In this document: positions 6,708 to 12,724 of the stretch, piece by piece
How the letters are laid out: each line of letters opens with the position of its first letter
Numbering within the stretch: the stretch's first letter is position 1
Source: Bacillota bacterium
Lineage (GTDB): Bacteria; Bacillota; Clostridia; Christensenellales; Aristaeellaceae
Direction of reading: 5' to 3'
Length of the DNA stretch: 12,936 nt
Assembly: GCA_009787135.1 (NCBI GenBank)
Contig: WRGP01000213.1
Span: 1-12,936 of the forward strand
Notes under the pieces: generated by a model
Database searches by the model: none
Told to the model about the DNA's origin: nothing
What the model saw: the letters and a program-made list of their open reading frames with translations, nothing else
Made by a program: the position numbers and the translations under genes

Positions 6708-7486
6708 ACGGGCAATGTGTGGCCGTCGTCTCGGGCAAGGGAGGCGTAGGCAAATCCATGCTGGTGGCGGCGCTTGGCGCGCACTTCGCGTATCATCGAA
6801 AGCGCACGCTGCTTGTGGATCTAAACACGGGCATGCGCGGCCTGGATATGCTTCTGGGGCTGGAAAGCCGGATCGTCTTTGATCTTGGCGATGTGCAGGA
6901 TGGGCTGTGCGGGATAGAGCAGGCGCTTATAGAGGACCGGCAGACAGGCGTATTTTTGCTGGCGGCGCGGCAAATAACCGATACGGACGCGCTGGACGCG
7001 GAAGCGCTGGGTCGCTTGATGAGGGAGATGACGAAGCGATTTGACAGGGTGCTGCTGGATGTGCCCGGCGGTATTGGCGCACACCTTCAAATGGCTGCCG
7101 GCGCCGCGGGGGAGGCGCTTGTGGTGACCACGCCGGATGATGCCGCCATGCGCGGCGCGGAGCGCGTGGCGGGGGCTTTGAGAGACATTCCTTCGCCCGG
7201 GCTGGTGATCAACCGCATCCGGGAAGATTTTGTCGAAGCGGGGCTGCAGTATCCGCCGGAGGTATGCGGCCAGGTGCTGGACATGCGGGTGACGGGCGTG
7301 GTGCCGGAGGACGGAGAGGTTTGGCGGCGCGTGCTGTCAAGGCAGGCCATCAATGGCGATTTTCCGGCGGCATGGGCTATCCGCAATTTGATGGAACGAA
7401 TGGATGATGAAAGCACCCCCCTGCGCCCTTGGCGCAAGGACGCGGCGGGAAAACAAAAGCGCGGTTTCTTTGGCAGCCCGCGCTAA
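6704..7486 (+). CDS. minD: MinD-like septum-site ATPase lacking a conserved aspartate
   Basis: Member of the deviant Walker A ATPases; MinD dimerises on ATP, binds the membrane and recruits MinC to block off-centre division. The 260 residues show S-G-K-G-G-V-G-K-S with signature Lys12 and Lys17, then the MinD hallmark R-G-L-D-x-L-L-G-L-E-S-R-I-V-F-D-L. Later come L-L-D-V-P-G-G-I and V-V-T-T-P-D. The C-terminal K-Q-K-R-G-F-F-G-S-P-R resembles the basic-aromatic membrane-targeting tail (FFG) of Bacillus MinD. Two odd points: the motif normally V-D-x-D-x-G is V-D-L-N-T-G, so the catalytic Asp (Asp40 of Escherichia coli) is Asn41. Also, D-S-P-A-G-I-E appears as D-V-P-G-G-I-G. No minC or minE lies nearby. 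The ATG overlaps the PBP2 stop by 4 bases, so translation is coupled. It could instead be a MinD-derived positioning protein of different function. Confidence 0.85.
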   Translation: MNGQCVAVVSGKGGVGKSMLVAALGAHFAYHRKRTLLVDLNTGMRGLDMLLGLESRIVFDLGDVQDGLCGIEQALIEDRQTGVFLLAARQITDTDALDAEALGRLMREMTKRFDRVLLDVPGGIGAHLQMAAGAAGEALVVTTPDDAAMRGAERVAGALRDIPSPGLVINRIREDFVEAGLQYPPEVCGQVLDMRVTGVVPEDGEVWRRVLSRQAINGDFPAAWAIRNLMERMDDESTPLRPWRKDAAGKQKRGFFGSPR

Positions 7487-7699
7487 GCGCCGGTGTTCTG
7501 ACAGGGTTGGACCGTGGGATTCCGGGCGAGAGATTTTTCGCCCGGCAAGGAGCCGGGACGCAGGCGTAACAGCGCCGCCTCAAGCGGAGAGCGGCACGGC
7601 GGCAATGCCGATTGCGCGCAATCGGTATTGCCGGAAAAAGATCCGGCTAAAAACTACAATTCAAACCCTGTCGGAACGCTAGGCAGGTGAGGAGATGCT
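7487..7699 (+). ncRNA. Candidate structured leader RNA of rodA
   Basis: This 213-nt spacer breaks an otherwise tight operon and encodes no protein I can see. It folds into nested stems by eye. An outer stem pairs 7495-7508 with 7664-7677 (14 bp, one G-U pair). Inside, hairpin A pairs 7522-7529 with 7538-7545 (8 bp). A second closing stem pairs 7551-7556 with 7643-7648. It encloses hairpin B, 7574-7581 with 7587-7595 (8 bp, one bulge), and hairpin C, 7600-7615 with 7618-7633 (about 16 bp, near-perfect). Hairpin C and an alternative stem GCCGG/CCGGC (7630-7634 with 7643-7647) overlap, so two exclusive folds exist. The outer stem ends about 8 nt before the rodA ribosome binding site (GTGAGGAG). 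I recognise no known riboswitch class. A transposable repeat with inverted ends is the main alternative. Confidence 0.6.
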
Positions 7700-8965
7700 A
7701 TGAACACCACTACCCCGCTCATGAACCGGCGCGCCAGACAGCATTTTGACATTCCGCTGACGCTGATGACGTTCGCGCTCGCGGCATTTGGCGTATTGGC
7801 CGTCACGGTTGCGACATACACCTATTCGGATTCCCCGCTCGCCGTGGATACGCTGCTATCCCGCATTACCAATTCGTACTATGGTTCGCGGCAAGGCCTC
7901 TTTCTGCTGGTAAGCCCGCTGGTGATCGCGGGCATGACGGCGATCAACTACCGTTTTTTTCAAAAGTTCTCGGGCGCGCTGTACGTGGCCGGGCTGGCGG
8001 TGCTGAGCTTCTTGCTGGTGTTTGGCACAACGACCTCGGGCGTGACGGGCTGGTTTAACCTGTTCGCGGGCTATATGCTGCAGCCGTCCGAGTTCGCCAA
8101 GCTTGCCATCATCCTGCATTTGTCGAAATTCTTTGCCCGCAAGGACGATCCGGTCACCACGGTGCGCGAGTTTATCACCATGGGCGTGATCATGATGCTG
8201 CCCGTGCTGCTGATCTTCGCGCAGGGAGAACTGGGCACGGTCATCGTGTTTCTCGTGGTTTATCTGGGAATGATGTTCGTAAGCGGCATGCGCCTGCGCA
8301 TCATCGCGGGCCTGCTGGGCGCGGGCGTGACGGCATTGATCCCCGCCGTTCTTCTTATGCGGGCGTCGGGTTCTTACCGCTATGAGCGGCTGATCTCCTT
8401 TATTGACCCCACGCAGGCCACGAAAGACGCGATCTATCAGGCGCACAATTCGCAGGTCGCCATTGGCAATGGCGGCCTGCACGGCGCCGGATTGTTTACC
8501 AACGGGACGTATACGGCGCTGAACTACGTGCCGCAAAACCATACGGACTTTATTTTTTCCGCTATTGGGGAAACCATGGGCTTTATCGGGTGTATGATCG
8601 TGATTGTTTTGTTTGCGTTGCTGATCCTGCGCATGGTTTCGCTGTCCATGAACACCTACGATAAGTTTGCCAGGCTGGTGATTGTGGGTGTTACGGTCAT
8701 GCTGTTTTTCCATGCCTTTTATAACATCGGCATGACGATTGGCATAACGCCCGTGATGGGCATTCCCCTGCCGTTTATGAGCTACGGGGGTTCTAACCTG
8801 ATCGCCAATATGGGCGGCATCGGGCTGGTGCTCAACATTACGCTTCGAAAGCCGCAGACGCACGTGAGCCCGGCGGATGAAGCGCCGGCAAACGGAGCCG
8901 GTATAAGAAGAAGAATGAACAAGCGGGCCGGTACACTGCGTCGGCTGACGAAGCGGCCTGATTGA
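7700..8965 (+). CDS. rodA: RodA, SEDS family peptidoglycan glycosyltransferase
   Basis: Polytopic membrane enzyme that polymerises lipid II into glycan strands and works with PBP2 in the elongasome. The 421-residue protein has about ten hydrophobic segments and family motifs L-Q-P-S-E-F-A-K-L, the extracellular P-Q-N-H-T-D-F-I-F loop with putative catalytic Asp283, and the C-terminal P-L-P-F-M-S-Y-G-G-S-N-L. The motif usually Q-P-D-L-G-T is Q-G-E-L-G-T (175-180), a Pro-Asp to Gly-Glu change. A soluble tail of about 50 residues rich in Arg and Lys is at the C terminus. The ATG at 7700 has GTGAGGAG 6 nt upstream. A SpoVE or FtsW paralogue is possible, but the mre-PBP2 context favours RodA. The 213-nt structured spacer precedes it and may regulate it. 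Confidence 0.92.
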   Translation: MNTTTPLMNRRARQHFDIPLTLMTFALAAFGVLAVTVATYTYSDSPLAVDTLLSRITNSYYGSRQGLFLLVSPLVIAGMTAINYRFFQKFSGALYVAGLAVLSFLLVFGTTTSGVTGWFNLFAGYMLQPSEFAKLAIILHLSKFFARKDDPVTTVREFITMGVIMMLPVLLIFAQGELGTVIVFLVVYLGMMFVSGMRLRIIAGLLGAGVTALIPAVLLMRASGSYRYERLISFIDPTQATKDAIYQAHNSQVAIGNGGLHGAGLFTNGTYTALNYVPQNHTDFIFSAIGETMGFIGCMIVIVLFALLILRMVSLSMNTYDKFARLVIVGVTVMLFFHAFYNIGMTIGITPVMGIPLPFMSYGGSNLIANMGGIGLVLNITLRKPQTHVSPADEAPANGAGIRRRMNKRAGTLRRLTKRPD

Positions 8966-9001
8966 AAAGCAGCCCAATGGGTCGAGTGAGGGGGAAGGCA
9001 T

Positions 9002-10171
9002 ATGGACCGGGTGAAAATTGGCGTCATTGGCGTCGGCAACATGGGGACCGAGCACATGAAAACGATTTTGGCCGGCCATACGCCGGAGCTTGAATTGGTC
9101 GCCGCGGCCGACAGGCGTGCGGAGCGCCGGGATTGGGCGAGGGCGAATGCGCCGAAAGGTGTGCGGGTGCACACGGAAGGCGCGGAGCTTATCGCGGACG
9201 GCCGCTGCCAGGCCGTGCTGATTGCCGTGCCGCATTACGAGCATCCACCGCTGGCCATAGACGCGTTTGACCACGGGCTGCATGTGATGTGTGAAAAGCC
9301 CGCGGGCGTTTATACCAAGCAGGTGCGAGAGATGAACGAGGCGGCGGCCCGTCATCCGGAACTGACCTTTGGGCTGATGTTCAACCAGCGAACCGACTGC
9401 CTCTACCGCAAGATGCGCGAGATGATCACCTCGGGGGAGATGGGTGCGATCAAGCGCGTAAACTGGATCATCACGGATTGGTACCGCACGCAGTTTTACT
9501 ACGATTCGGGCGCGTGGCGCGCCACGTGGGATGGAGAGGGCGGGGGCGCGCTCCTGAACCAATGCCCGCATAATTTGGACCTGCTCCAATGGATATGCGG
9601 CATGCCCGCAAGCGTTACGGCGTTCGTCCATGAGGGAAAGTGGCATGATATTGAGGTGGAAGACGACGTGACAGCCTATTTGACATATCCAAACGGAGCC
9701 ACGGGCGTATTCATCACCACAACGGGCGATGCGCCCGGTACAAACCGCTTTGAGATAACCTGCGAGATGGGCAAGCTGGTGCGTGAAAATGGAGGGCTGA
9801 CGCTATATCGGAACGCTCAGAGCGATATCGCCTTTTGCAAGGCGGCCAAGCAAGCGTTTGCCAAACCTGATTGCACCGTGTCCGCGGTGGAAACGGACGG
9901 GTCCAATCCACAGCATAGGGGCGTGCTGAACGCGTTTGCGGCCAATGTCCTGCGCGGCGAACCGCTGACGGCGCGCGGGGAAGAGGGCATCGAAAGCCTG
10001 ACGCTGTCAAACGCGATGCATCTGTCCGCATGGCTGAAAAGGCCTGTCGAACTGCCGCTGGAGGAGGAGGTGTTCCTCGCGGAGTTGAACAGGCGGCGCG
10101 AGACGTCACGGCGGAAAGAAGCCGAAAGCGGAAACTTTTTGACACATAGGGAGGAAACGTATGGCAGTTGA
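9002..10171 (+). CDS. Gfo/Idh/MocA family oxidoreductase, first of a pair
   Basis: NAD(P)-dependent sugar or inositol type dehydrogenase of the Gfo/Idh/MocA superfamily; the substrate cannot be read from sequence. The 389 residues contain the Rossmann motif G10-x-G12-x-x-G15 after a beta strand, the C-E-K-P-A-G motif (Glu98, Lys99, Pro100) and, in the C-terminal domain, G-G-G-A-L-L-N-Q-C-P-H-N-L-D-L-L-Q-W (about 180-197), with His190 and Asp193 near the usual active site. Cytosolic; no signal peptide. GAGGGGGAAGG precedes the ATG. It lies 36 nt after rodA, so it is probably co-transcribed. The stop lies inside the next gene, overlapping by 11 nt. Candidates include amino-sugar or other wall-related metabolism, but this is inference from neighbours only. 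Confidence 0.85.
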   Translation: MDRVKIGVIGVGNMGTEHMKTILAGHTPELELVAAADRRAERRDWARANAPKGVRVHTEGAELIADGRCQAVLIAVPHYEHPPLAIDAFDHGLHVMCEKPAGVYTKQVREMNEAAARHPELTFGLMFNQRTDCLYRKMREMITSGEMGAIKRVNWIITDWYRTQFYYDSGAWRATWDGEGGGALLNQCPHNLDLLQWICGMPASVTAFVHEGKWHDIEVEDDVTAYLTYPNGATGVFITTTGDAPGTNRFEITCEMGKLVRENGGLTLYRNAQSDIAFCKAAKQAFAKPDCTVSAVETDGSNPQHRGVLNAFAANVLRGEPLTARGEEGIESLTLSNAMHLSAWLKRPVELPLEEEVFLAELNRRRETSRRKEAESGNFLTHREETYGS

Positions 10172-11249
10172 GGGCATGCGCTATGCGCCCAAGGGTAAAC
10201 CCGCGCGTATCGTGGCGCCGGGTGAATTTGTGGTGGGGGCGATGGCGCTTGATCATGATCATATTTATGGCATCTGCAACGGCTTGACCGAGGCGGGCGC
10301 CACGCTGAAGTGGGTCTATGATCCAGACCCGCAAAAGGTACGGGCGTTTCAAAAGGCGTTCCCCCAGGCGAAAGCGGCCCAAGGGGAGGCGGATGTGCTT
10401 TCGGATGCCGAAGTACGGTTGGTGGCCGGCGCCGCGGTCACCAGCAAGCGATGCGGCCTGGGCCTGCGCGTGATGGAGGCGGGCAAGGACTATATCACGG
10501 ACAAGGCGCCGCTGGTCTCGCTGCGGCAGCTGGAGGCGGCCAAGGCGATGGCGGGCAGGACCGGCCGAAAATACATGGTCTATTATTCCGAACGGCTGCA
10601 TTCGGAGAGCGCGGTATACGCGGGGCAGTTGATTGAGCAGGGCGCGATCGGCCGCGTGCTGCAAACGATAGGCTTGGGGCCGCACAGGCTTAGCGCGTCC
10701 ATTCGCCCCGGGTGGTTCTTTGAAAAGGCGCAATATGGCGGCATTCTGTGCGATATTGGCAGCCACCAGGTGGAGCAGTTTCTGTTCTACACCGGCGCGA
10801 AGGACGCCATCGTAACGCGCAGCCAGGTTGCCAACTATCATCACCCTGAGTATCCCGAGCTGGAGGATTTCGGCGACGCGATGCTGGTGGGCGACAACGG
10901 CGCGACCGGGTATTTCCGTGTGGATTGGTTCACGCCGGACGGCCTTTCCGCATGGGGAGACGGCCGTATGATCATTTTGGGCACGGAAGGGTATATCGAA
11001 CTGCGAAAGTATGTAAACATAGCCGAGAATCAGGCGGGGGATCATGTGTTTCTTGTGAACAAGGATGGGGAACGGCACTTTGCGGTCAGCGGTCAGGTGG
11101 GGTACCCGTTTTTTGGGCAGTTGATCGCGGACTGCATGCACCGCACGGAGACCGCGATGACGCAGCTGCATGCCTTTAAAGCCGCGGAACTATGCGTGCG
11201 CGCGCAGATGCAAGCGGTTACACTATTTGGTGCGCGGCAAATCGTGTAG
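10161..11249 (+). CDS. Gfo/Idh/MocA-like protein, second of a pair, unusual EKP motif
   Basis: Diverged relative of the preceding oxidoreductase (362 residues). The segment M-E-A-G-K-D-Y-I-T-D-K-A-P matches the superfamily A-G-K-x-V-x-x-E-K-P region, but E-K-P is D-K-A-P (Asp114-Pro117), keeping the lysine. The N-terminal strand V-V-G-A-M-A-L-D-H-D-H lacks a clean GxGxxG. The C-terminal part holds C-D-I-G-S-H-Q-V-E-Q-F-L, equivalent to the usual D-x-G-x-H active-site strip. This may be a distinct subfamily with a modified nucleotide site, or a non-enzymatic partner of its neighbour. The 11-nt overlap with the first gene and the GGGAGG site before the ATG support co-translation. Function of the pair is unknown. 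Confidence 0.78.
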   Translation: MAVEGMRYAPKGKPARIVAPGEFVVGAMALDHDHIYGICNGLTEAGATLKWVYDPDPQKVRAFQKAFPQAKAAQGEADVLSDAEVRLVAGAAVTSKRCGLGLRVMEAGKDYITDKAPLVSLRQLEAAKAMAGRTGRKYMVYYSERLHSESAVYAGQLIEQGAIGRVLQTIGLGPHRLSASIRPGWFFEKAQYGGILCDIGSHQVEQFLFYTGAKDAIVTRSQVANYHHPEYPELEDFGDAMLVGDNGATGYFRVDWFTPDGLSAWGDGRMIILGTEGYIELRKYVNIAENQAGDHVFLVNKDGERHFAVSGQVGYPFFGQLIADCMHRTETAMTQLHAFKAAELCVRAQMQAVTLFGARQIV

Positions 11250-11425
11250 TCTAAGACAAGGGTTGTATCGAACGGTGGACAAGAGGGATAAAGCGCGAGG
11301 CTGTATCAACTTTGGCATTCTCACAAAGCCCTATGTATGCCGCAGCGCCCACGAAAACGAATGTTTTCATGGGCGCCGTCTTAGGCTAACCCCGCTGCTT
11401 AAAGCGGTGCTCTTTTTTTCTCTGA
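11250..11425. other. Convergent intergenic region with strong hairpins
   Basis: Between the oxidoreductase stop and the rpsU stop, no gene is seen. A 14-bp stem with one mismatch pairs 11345-11358 with 11363-11376, loop GAAT. CTAAGAC (11251-11257) is complementary to GTCTTAG (11378-11384), directly beyond that hairpin. GGGTT (11260-11264) can also pair with AACCC just after 11388, which would cross the outer stem as a pseudoknot. The region is more structured than a plain terminator needs and could be a small RNA or untranslated end of the plus-strand transcript. Confidence 0.5.
11392..11419 (+). terminator. Probable intrinsic terminator of the plus-strand operon
   Basis: CCGCT (11392-11396) pairs with AGCGG (11403-11407) with a 6-nt loop, and five bases later a run of seven T follows (11413-11419). 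The stem is short and the T run is not directly adjacent, so efficiency is uncertain, but position and orientation fit the end of the rodA-oxidoreductase transcript. Confidence 0.5.
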
Positions 11426-11599
11426 TCAATACTTGCGCTTGCGGGCGGCTTCCGCCTTCTTCTTGCGCTTCACGCTGGGCTTTTCATAATGTTCACGTTT
11501 GCGTACTTCAGCGAGAACACCAGCGCGGGCGCACTGGCGCTTGAACCTTCTCAGAGCGCTCTCCAGGGATTCGTTTTCCCTAATACGGACTTCAGACAC
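11426..11599 (-). CDS. rpsU: 30S ribosomal protein S21
   Basis: Small ribosomal subunit protein S21 (57 residues) that helps with mRNA binding on the ribosome. The basic C terminus R-K-R-E-H-Y-E-K-P-S-V-K-R-K-K-K and A-A-R-K-R-K-Y is near-identical in pattern to Firmicute S21, as is E-N-E-S-L-E-S-A-L-R-R-F-K-R. I use the GTG at 11597-11599 because the protein then begins M-S-E-V-R-I-R-E-N-E-S. The GAGGGA ribosome binding sequence lies about 6 nt upstream. An ATG eight codons further out would be made of the binding site itself. A sigma-A promoter with exact 17-nt spacing lies upstream. The downstream gene is convergent. Confidence 0.96.
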   Translation of the reverse strand: MSEVRIRENESLESALRRFKRQCARAGVLAEVRKREHYEKPSVKRKKKAEAARKRKY

Positions 11600-11626
11600 T
11601 GTTAATCCCTCCCCTCCGCTCATCTA

Positions 11627-11642
11627 CCGCTGTTTCCAGCGG
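11627..11642 (-). promoter_or_regulatory. Hairpin with GAAA tetraloop in the rpsU 5' untranslated region
   Basis: On the minus strand CCGCTG pairs with CAGCGG around a GAAA loop, a stable GNRA tetraloop, located between the rpsU promoter and its ribosome binding site. It may stabilise the mRNA or be an autoregulatory site, but this is inference. Confidence 0.5.
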
Positions 11643-11653
11643 ACACGCGAGCT

Positions 11654-11682
11654 ATTATACCGCGTTTCTAGATGTGCGTCAA
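11654..11682 (-). promoter_or_regulatory. Sigma-A promoter of rpsU
   Basis: On the minus strand TTGACG (11677-11682) is followed by exactly 17 nt and a perfect TATAAT (11654-11659). This places transcription start near 11647, about 48 nt before the rpsU GTG. S21 is therefore likely expressed on its own as well as from the HIT gene upstream. Confidence 0.85.
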
Positions 11683-11730
11683 CCTATATTGCAATAATTT
11701 TTTCACCGGTGTTTACATTTTCTTAGTTTC

Positions 11731-12075
11731 TTAGTCTATCTTTGGGGAAAGCTTTTTTCCGCCAAGGATATGAATGTGCAGGTGCCCTACCTCCTGACAC
11801 GCGTCCGCGCCACAGTTGGATATGACGCGGAACCCGGTCTTATCCAGACCAAGCCGGGCGGCCACCTCCGCGACGGTTCGAAATAAGTGGGCCAGCGAAC
11901 TATCATCCAACGCGCGCGCCGCCAAGATATTCTCGGCGTGGCGCTTGGGGATGACCAGCACATGCACAGGCGCTTTGGGCGCCATATCGTGAAATGCCAG
12001 CACGCTCTCATCCTCATATACCGTCTTCGCGGGGATTCTTCCCTCCGCGATTTTGCAGAAGACGCAATCCTCCAA
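11731..12075 (-). CDS. HIT family protein (histidine triad nucleotide hydrolase)
   Basis: Cytosolic histidine-triad protein, Hint-like, that hydrolyses nucleoside phosphoramidates or related AMP conjugates. The protein of 114 residues has the N-terminal C-V-F-C-K-I pair (Cys4, Cys7), V-H-V-L-V-I-P-K-R-H, and the signature G-H-L-H-I-H (His98, His100, His102). The TTG at 12073-12075 is chosen because AGAGGTG lies about 8 nt upstream and the protein then begins M-E-D-C-V-F-C, the usual start and length. An ATG at 12261 would add 62 unrelated residues. It sits just upstream of rpsU, a frequent Firmicute arrangement. No clear terminator follows it. Confidence 0.9.
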   Translation of the reverse strand: MEDCVFCKIAEGRIPAKTVYEDESVLAFHDMAPKAPVHVLVIPKRHAENILAARALDDSSLAHLFRTVAEVAARLGLDKTGFRVISNCGADACQEVGHLHIHILGGKKLSPKID

Positions 12076-12129
12076 ATCTTTTTCACCTCTTTTCGTGGAA
12101 AACGCTACCATATATAGAACGGCACTTGC

Positions 12130-12164
12130 GCGTTTTTTCATCCCAAAAAAATTATAAAAAACGC
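12130..12164. repeat. A/T-tract inverted repeat at the YkgJ-HIT junction
   Basis: GCGTTTTTT (12130-12138) pairs with AAAAAACGC (12156-12164) across a 17-nt AT-rich loop that contains the stop codon of the YkgJ-type gene. On the minus strand it could act as a weak terminator between that gene and the HIT gene. The pairing is A-T rich, so confidence is low. Confidence 0.35.
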
Positions 12165-12655
12165 TTATATGCCCGCATCTGTTCGGTAAGCGCCCTGATA
12201 TAGGCTTGGCAGTCCGCATCTTCCCAAAGAAGCTCGGCCGCTGCCCGGGCCGCAAGGACAAACTCTTTGGCCAGGCCGCCCATTCCGCTTGGCATCAGCG
12301 GGCAGACGGGCCACGCCCGCACGTCCATGTCAACGTTGACGCCTGCCGCCGTGGCATAGGGCGAAAGAGGAAAGATACGGCAGGCGAGCGGGCGGTCGCC
12401 GCGCGGGCAGCGGCCGTCGCAGGTGAGAAAGCGCAGCGCGCGGCCGCGGACGGACACCCGGCTGTTGCAGATAGAAGCCCAGCCCGGGCAGGGATCGTAG
12501 AGAGCTTCCTCGCCGGGGAAGAGGAACATGCCGCCCTTCCCATCCTCATCCGGCCGGCAGCATGCCGCGTCACACAGCGTGCCGCAGTCACGCCGGAGCG
12601 GCGTTGGGTTCTGAAACAGCGCCCGCGCCGCGCGGATCCTGTGAGCTTGCGTCAT
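12152..12655 (-). CDS. YkgJ-like cysteine cluster protein
   Basis: A 167-residue protein with ten cysteines (24, 28, 32, 33, 56, 63, 79, 83, 92, 118). The spacing C-x3-C-x3-C-C near the N terminus, then C-x3-C-x8-C-R-I-F-P-L, is the pattern of the YkgJ / UPF0153 group, proposed to bind zinc or iron-sulfur clusters; its function is not established. AGGAGGT (near 12667-12673, minus strand) lies about 11 nt before the ATG. Transcription likely starts in the divergent region upstream. It precedes the HIT and rpsU genes on the same strand by about 76 nt and could be co-transcribed. No membrane segment is evident. Confidence 0.72.
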   Translation of the reverse strand: MTQAHRIRAARALFQNPTPLRRDCGTLCDAACCRPDEDGKGGMFLFPGEEALYDPCPGWASICNSRVSVRGRALRFLTCDGRCPRGDRPLACRIFPLSPYATAAGVNVDMDVRAWPVCPLMPSGMGGLAKEFVLAARAAAELLWEDADCQAYIRALTEQMRAYKRFL

Positions 12656-12683
12656 TGCAGAGTTTTACCTCCTGTTGTATAAT
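12655..12683 (+). promoter_or_regulatory. Sigma-A promoter for the right-end methyltransferase gene
   Basis: TTGCAG (12655-12660), then exactly 17 nt, then a perfect TATAAT (12678-12683). AAGGGGGTG follows shortly before the ATG at 12725. The -35 overlaps the start codon of the divergent YkgJ-type gene, so the two transcripts may influence each other. Confidence 0.72.
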
Positions 12684-12724
12684 ATATAGAAACAAGCAGG
12701 GTAACGTAGTAAGGGGGTGCCCAC

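Noticed and set aside
7495..7677. Miniature transposable element bounded by the 17-bp inverted ends
   Set aside because: No target-site duplication is visible at the flanks and no second copy occurs in the window. It remains an alternative and is stated as such.
7487..7699. Known riboswitch classes such as the c-di-AMP (ydaO) or cobalamin type
   Set aside because: The conserved core sequences of these classes, as I recall them, are not present. The spacer is therefore described only as a candidate structured RNA.
7856..9646. 596-residue minus-strand frame over rodA and the first oxidoreductase
   Set aside because: Antisense shadow of two real genes; composition rich in His, Arg and Gln, no motif and no ribosome binding site of note.
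12076..12261. Long N-terminal extension of the HIT protein
   Set aside because: The extra residues overlap the end of the upstream gene and match nothing; TTG at 12073-12075 gives normal length and a good ribosome binding site.
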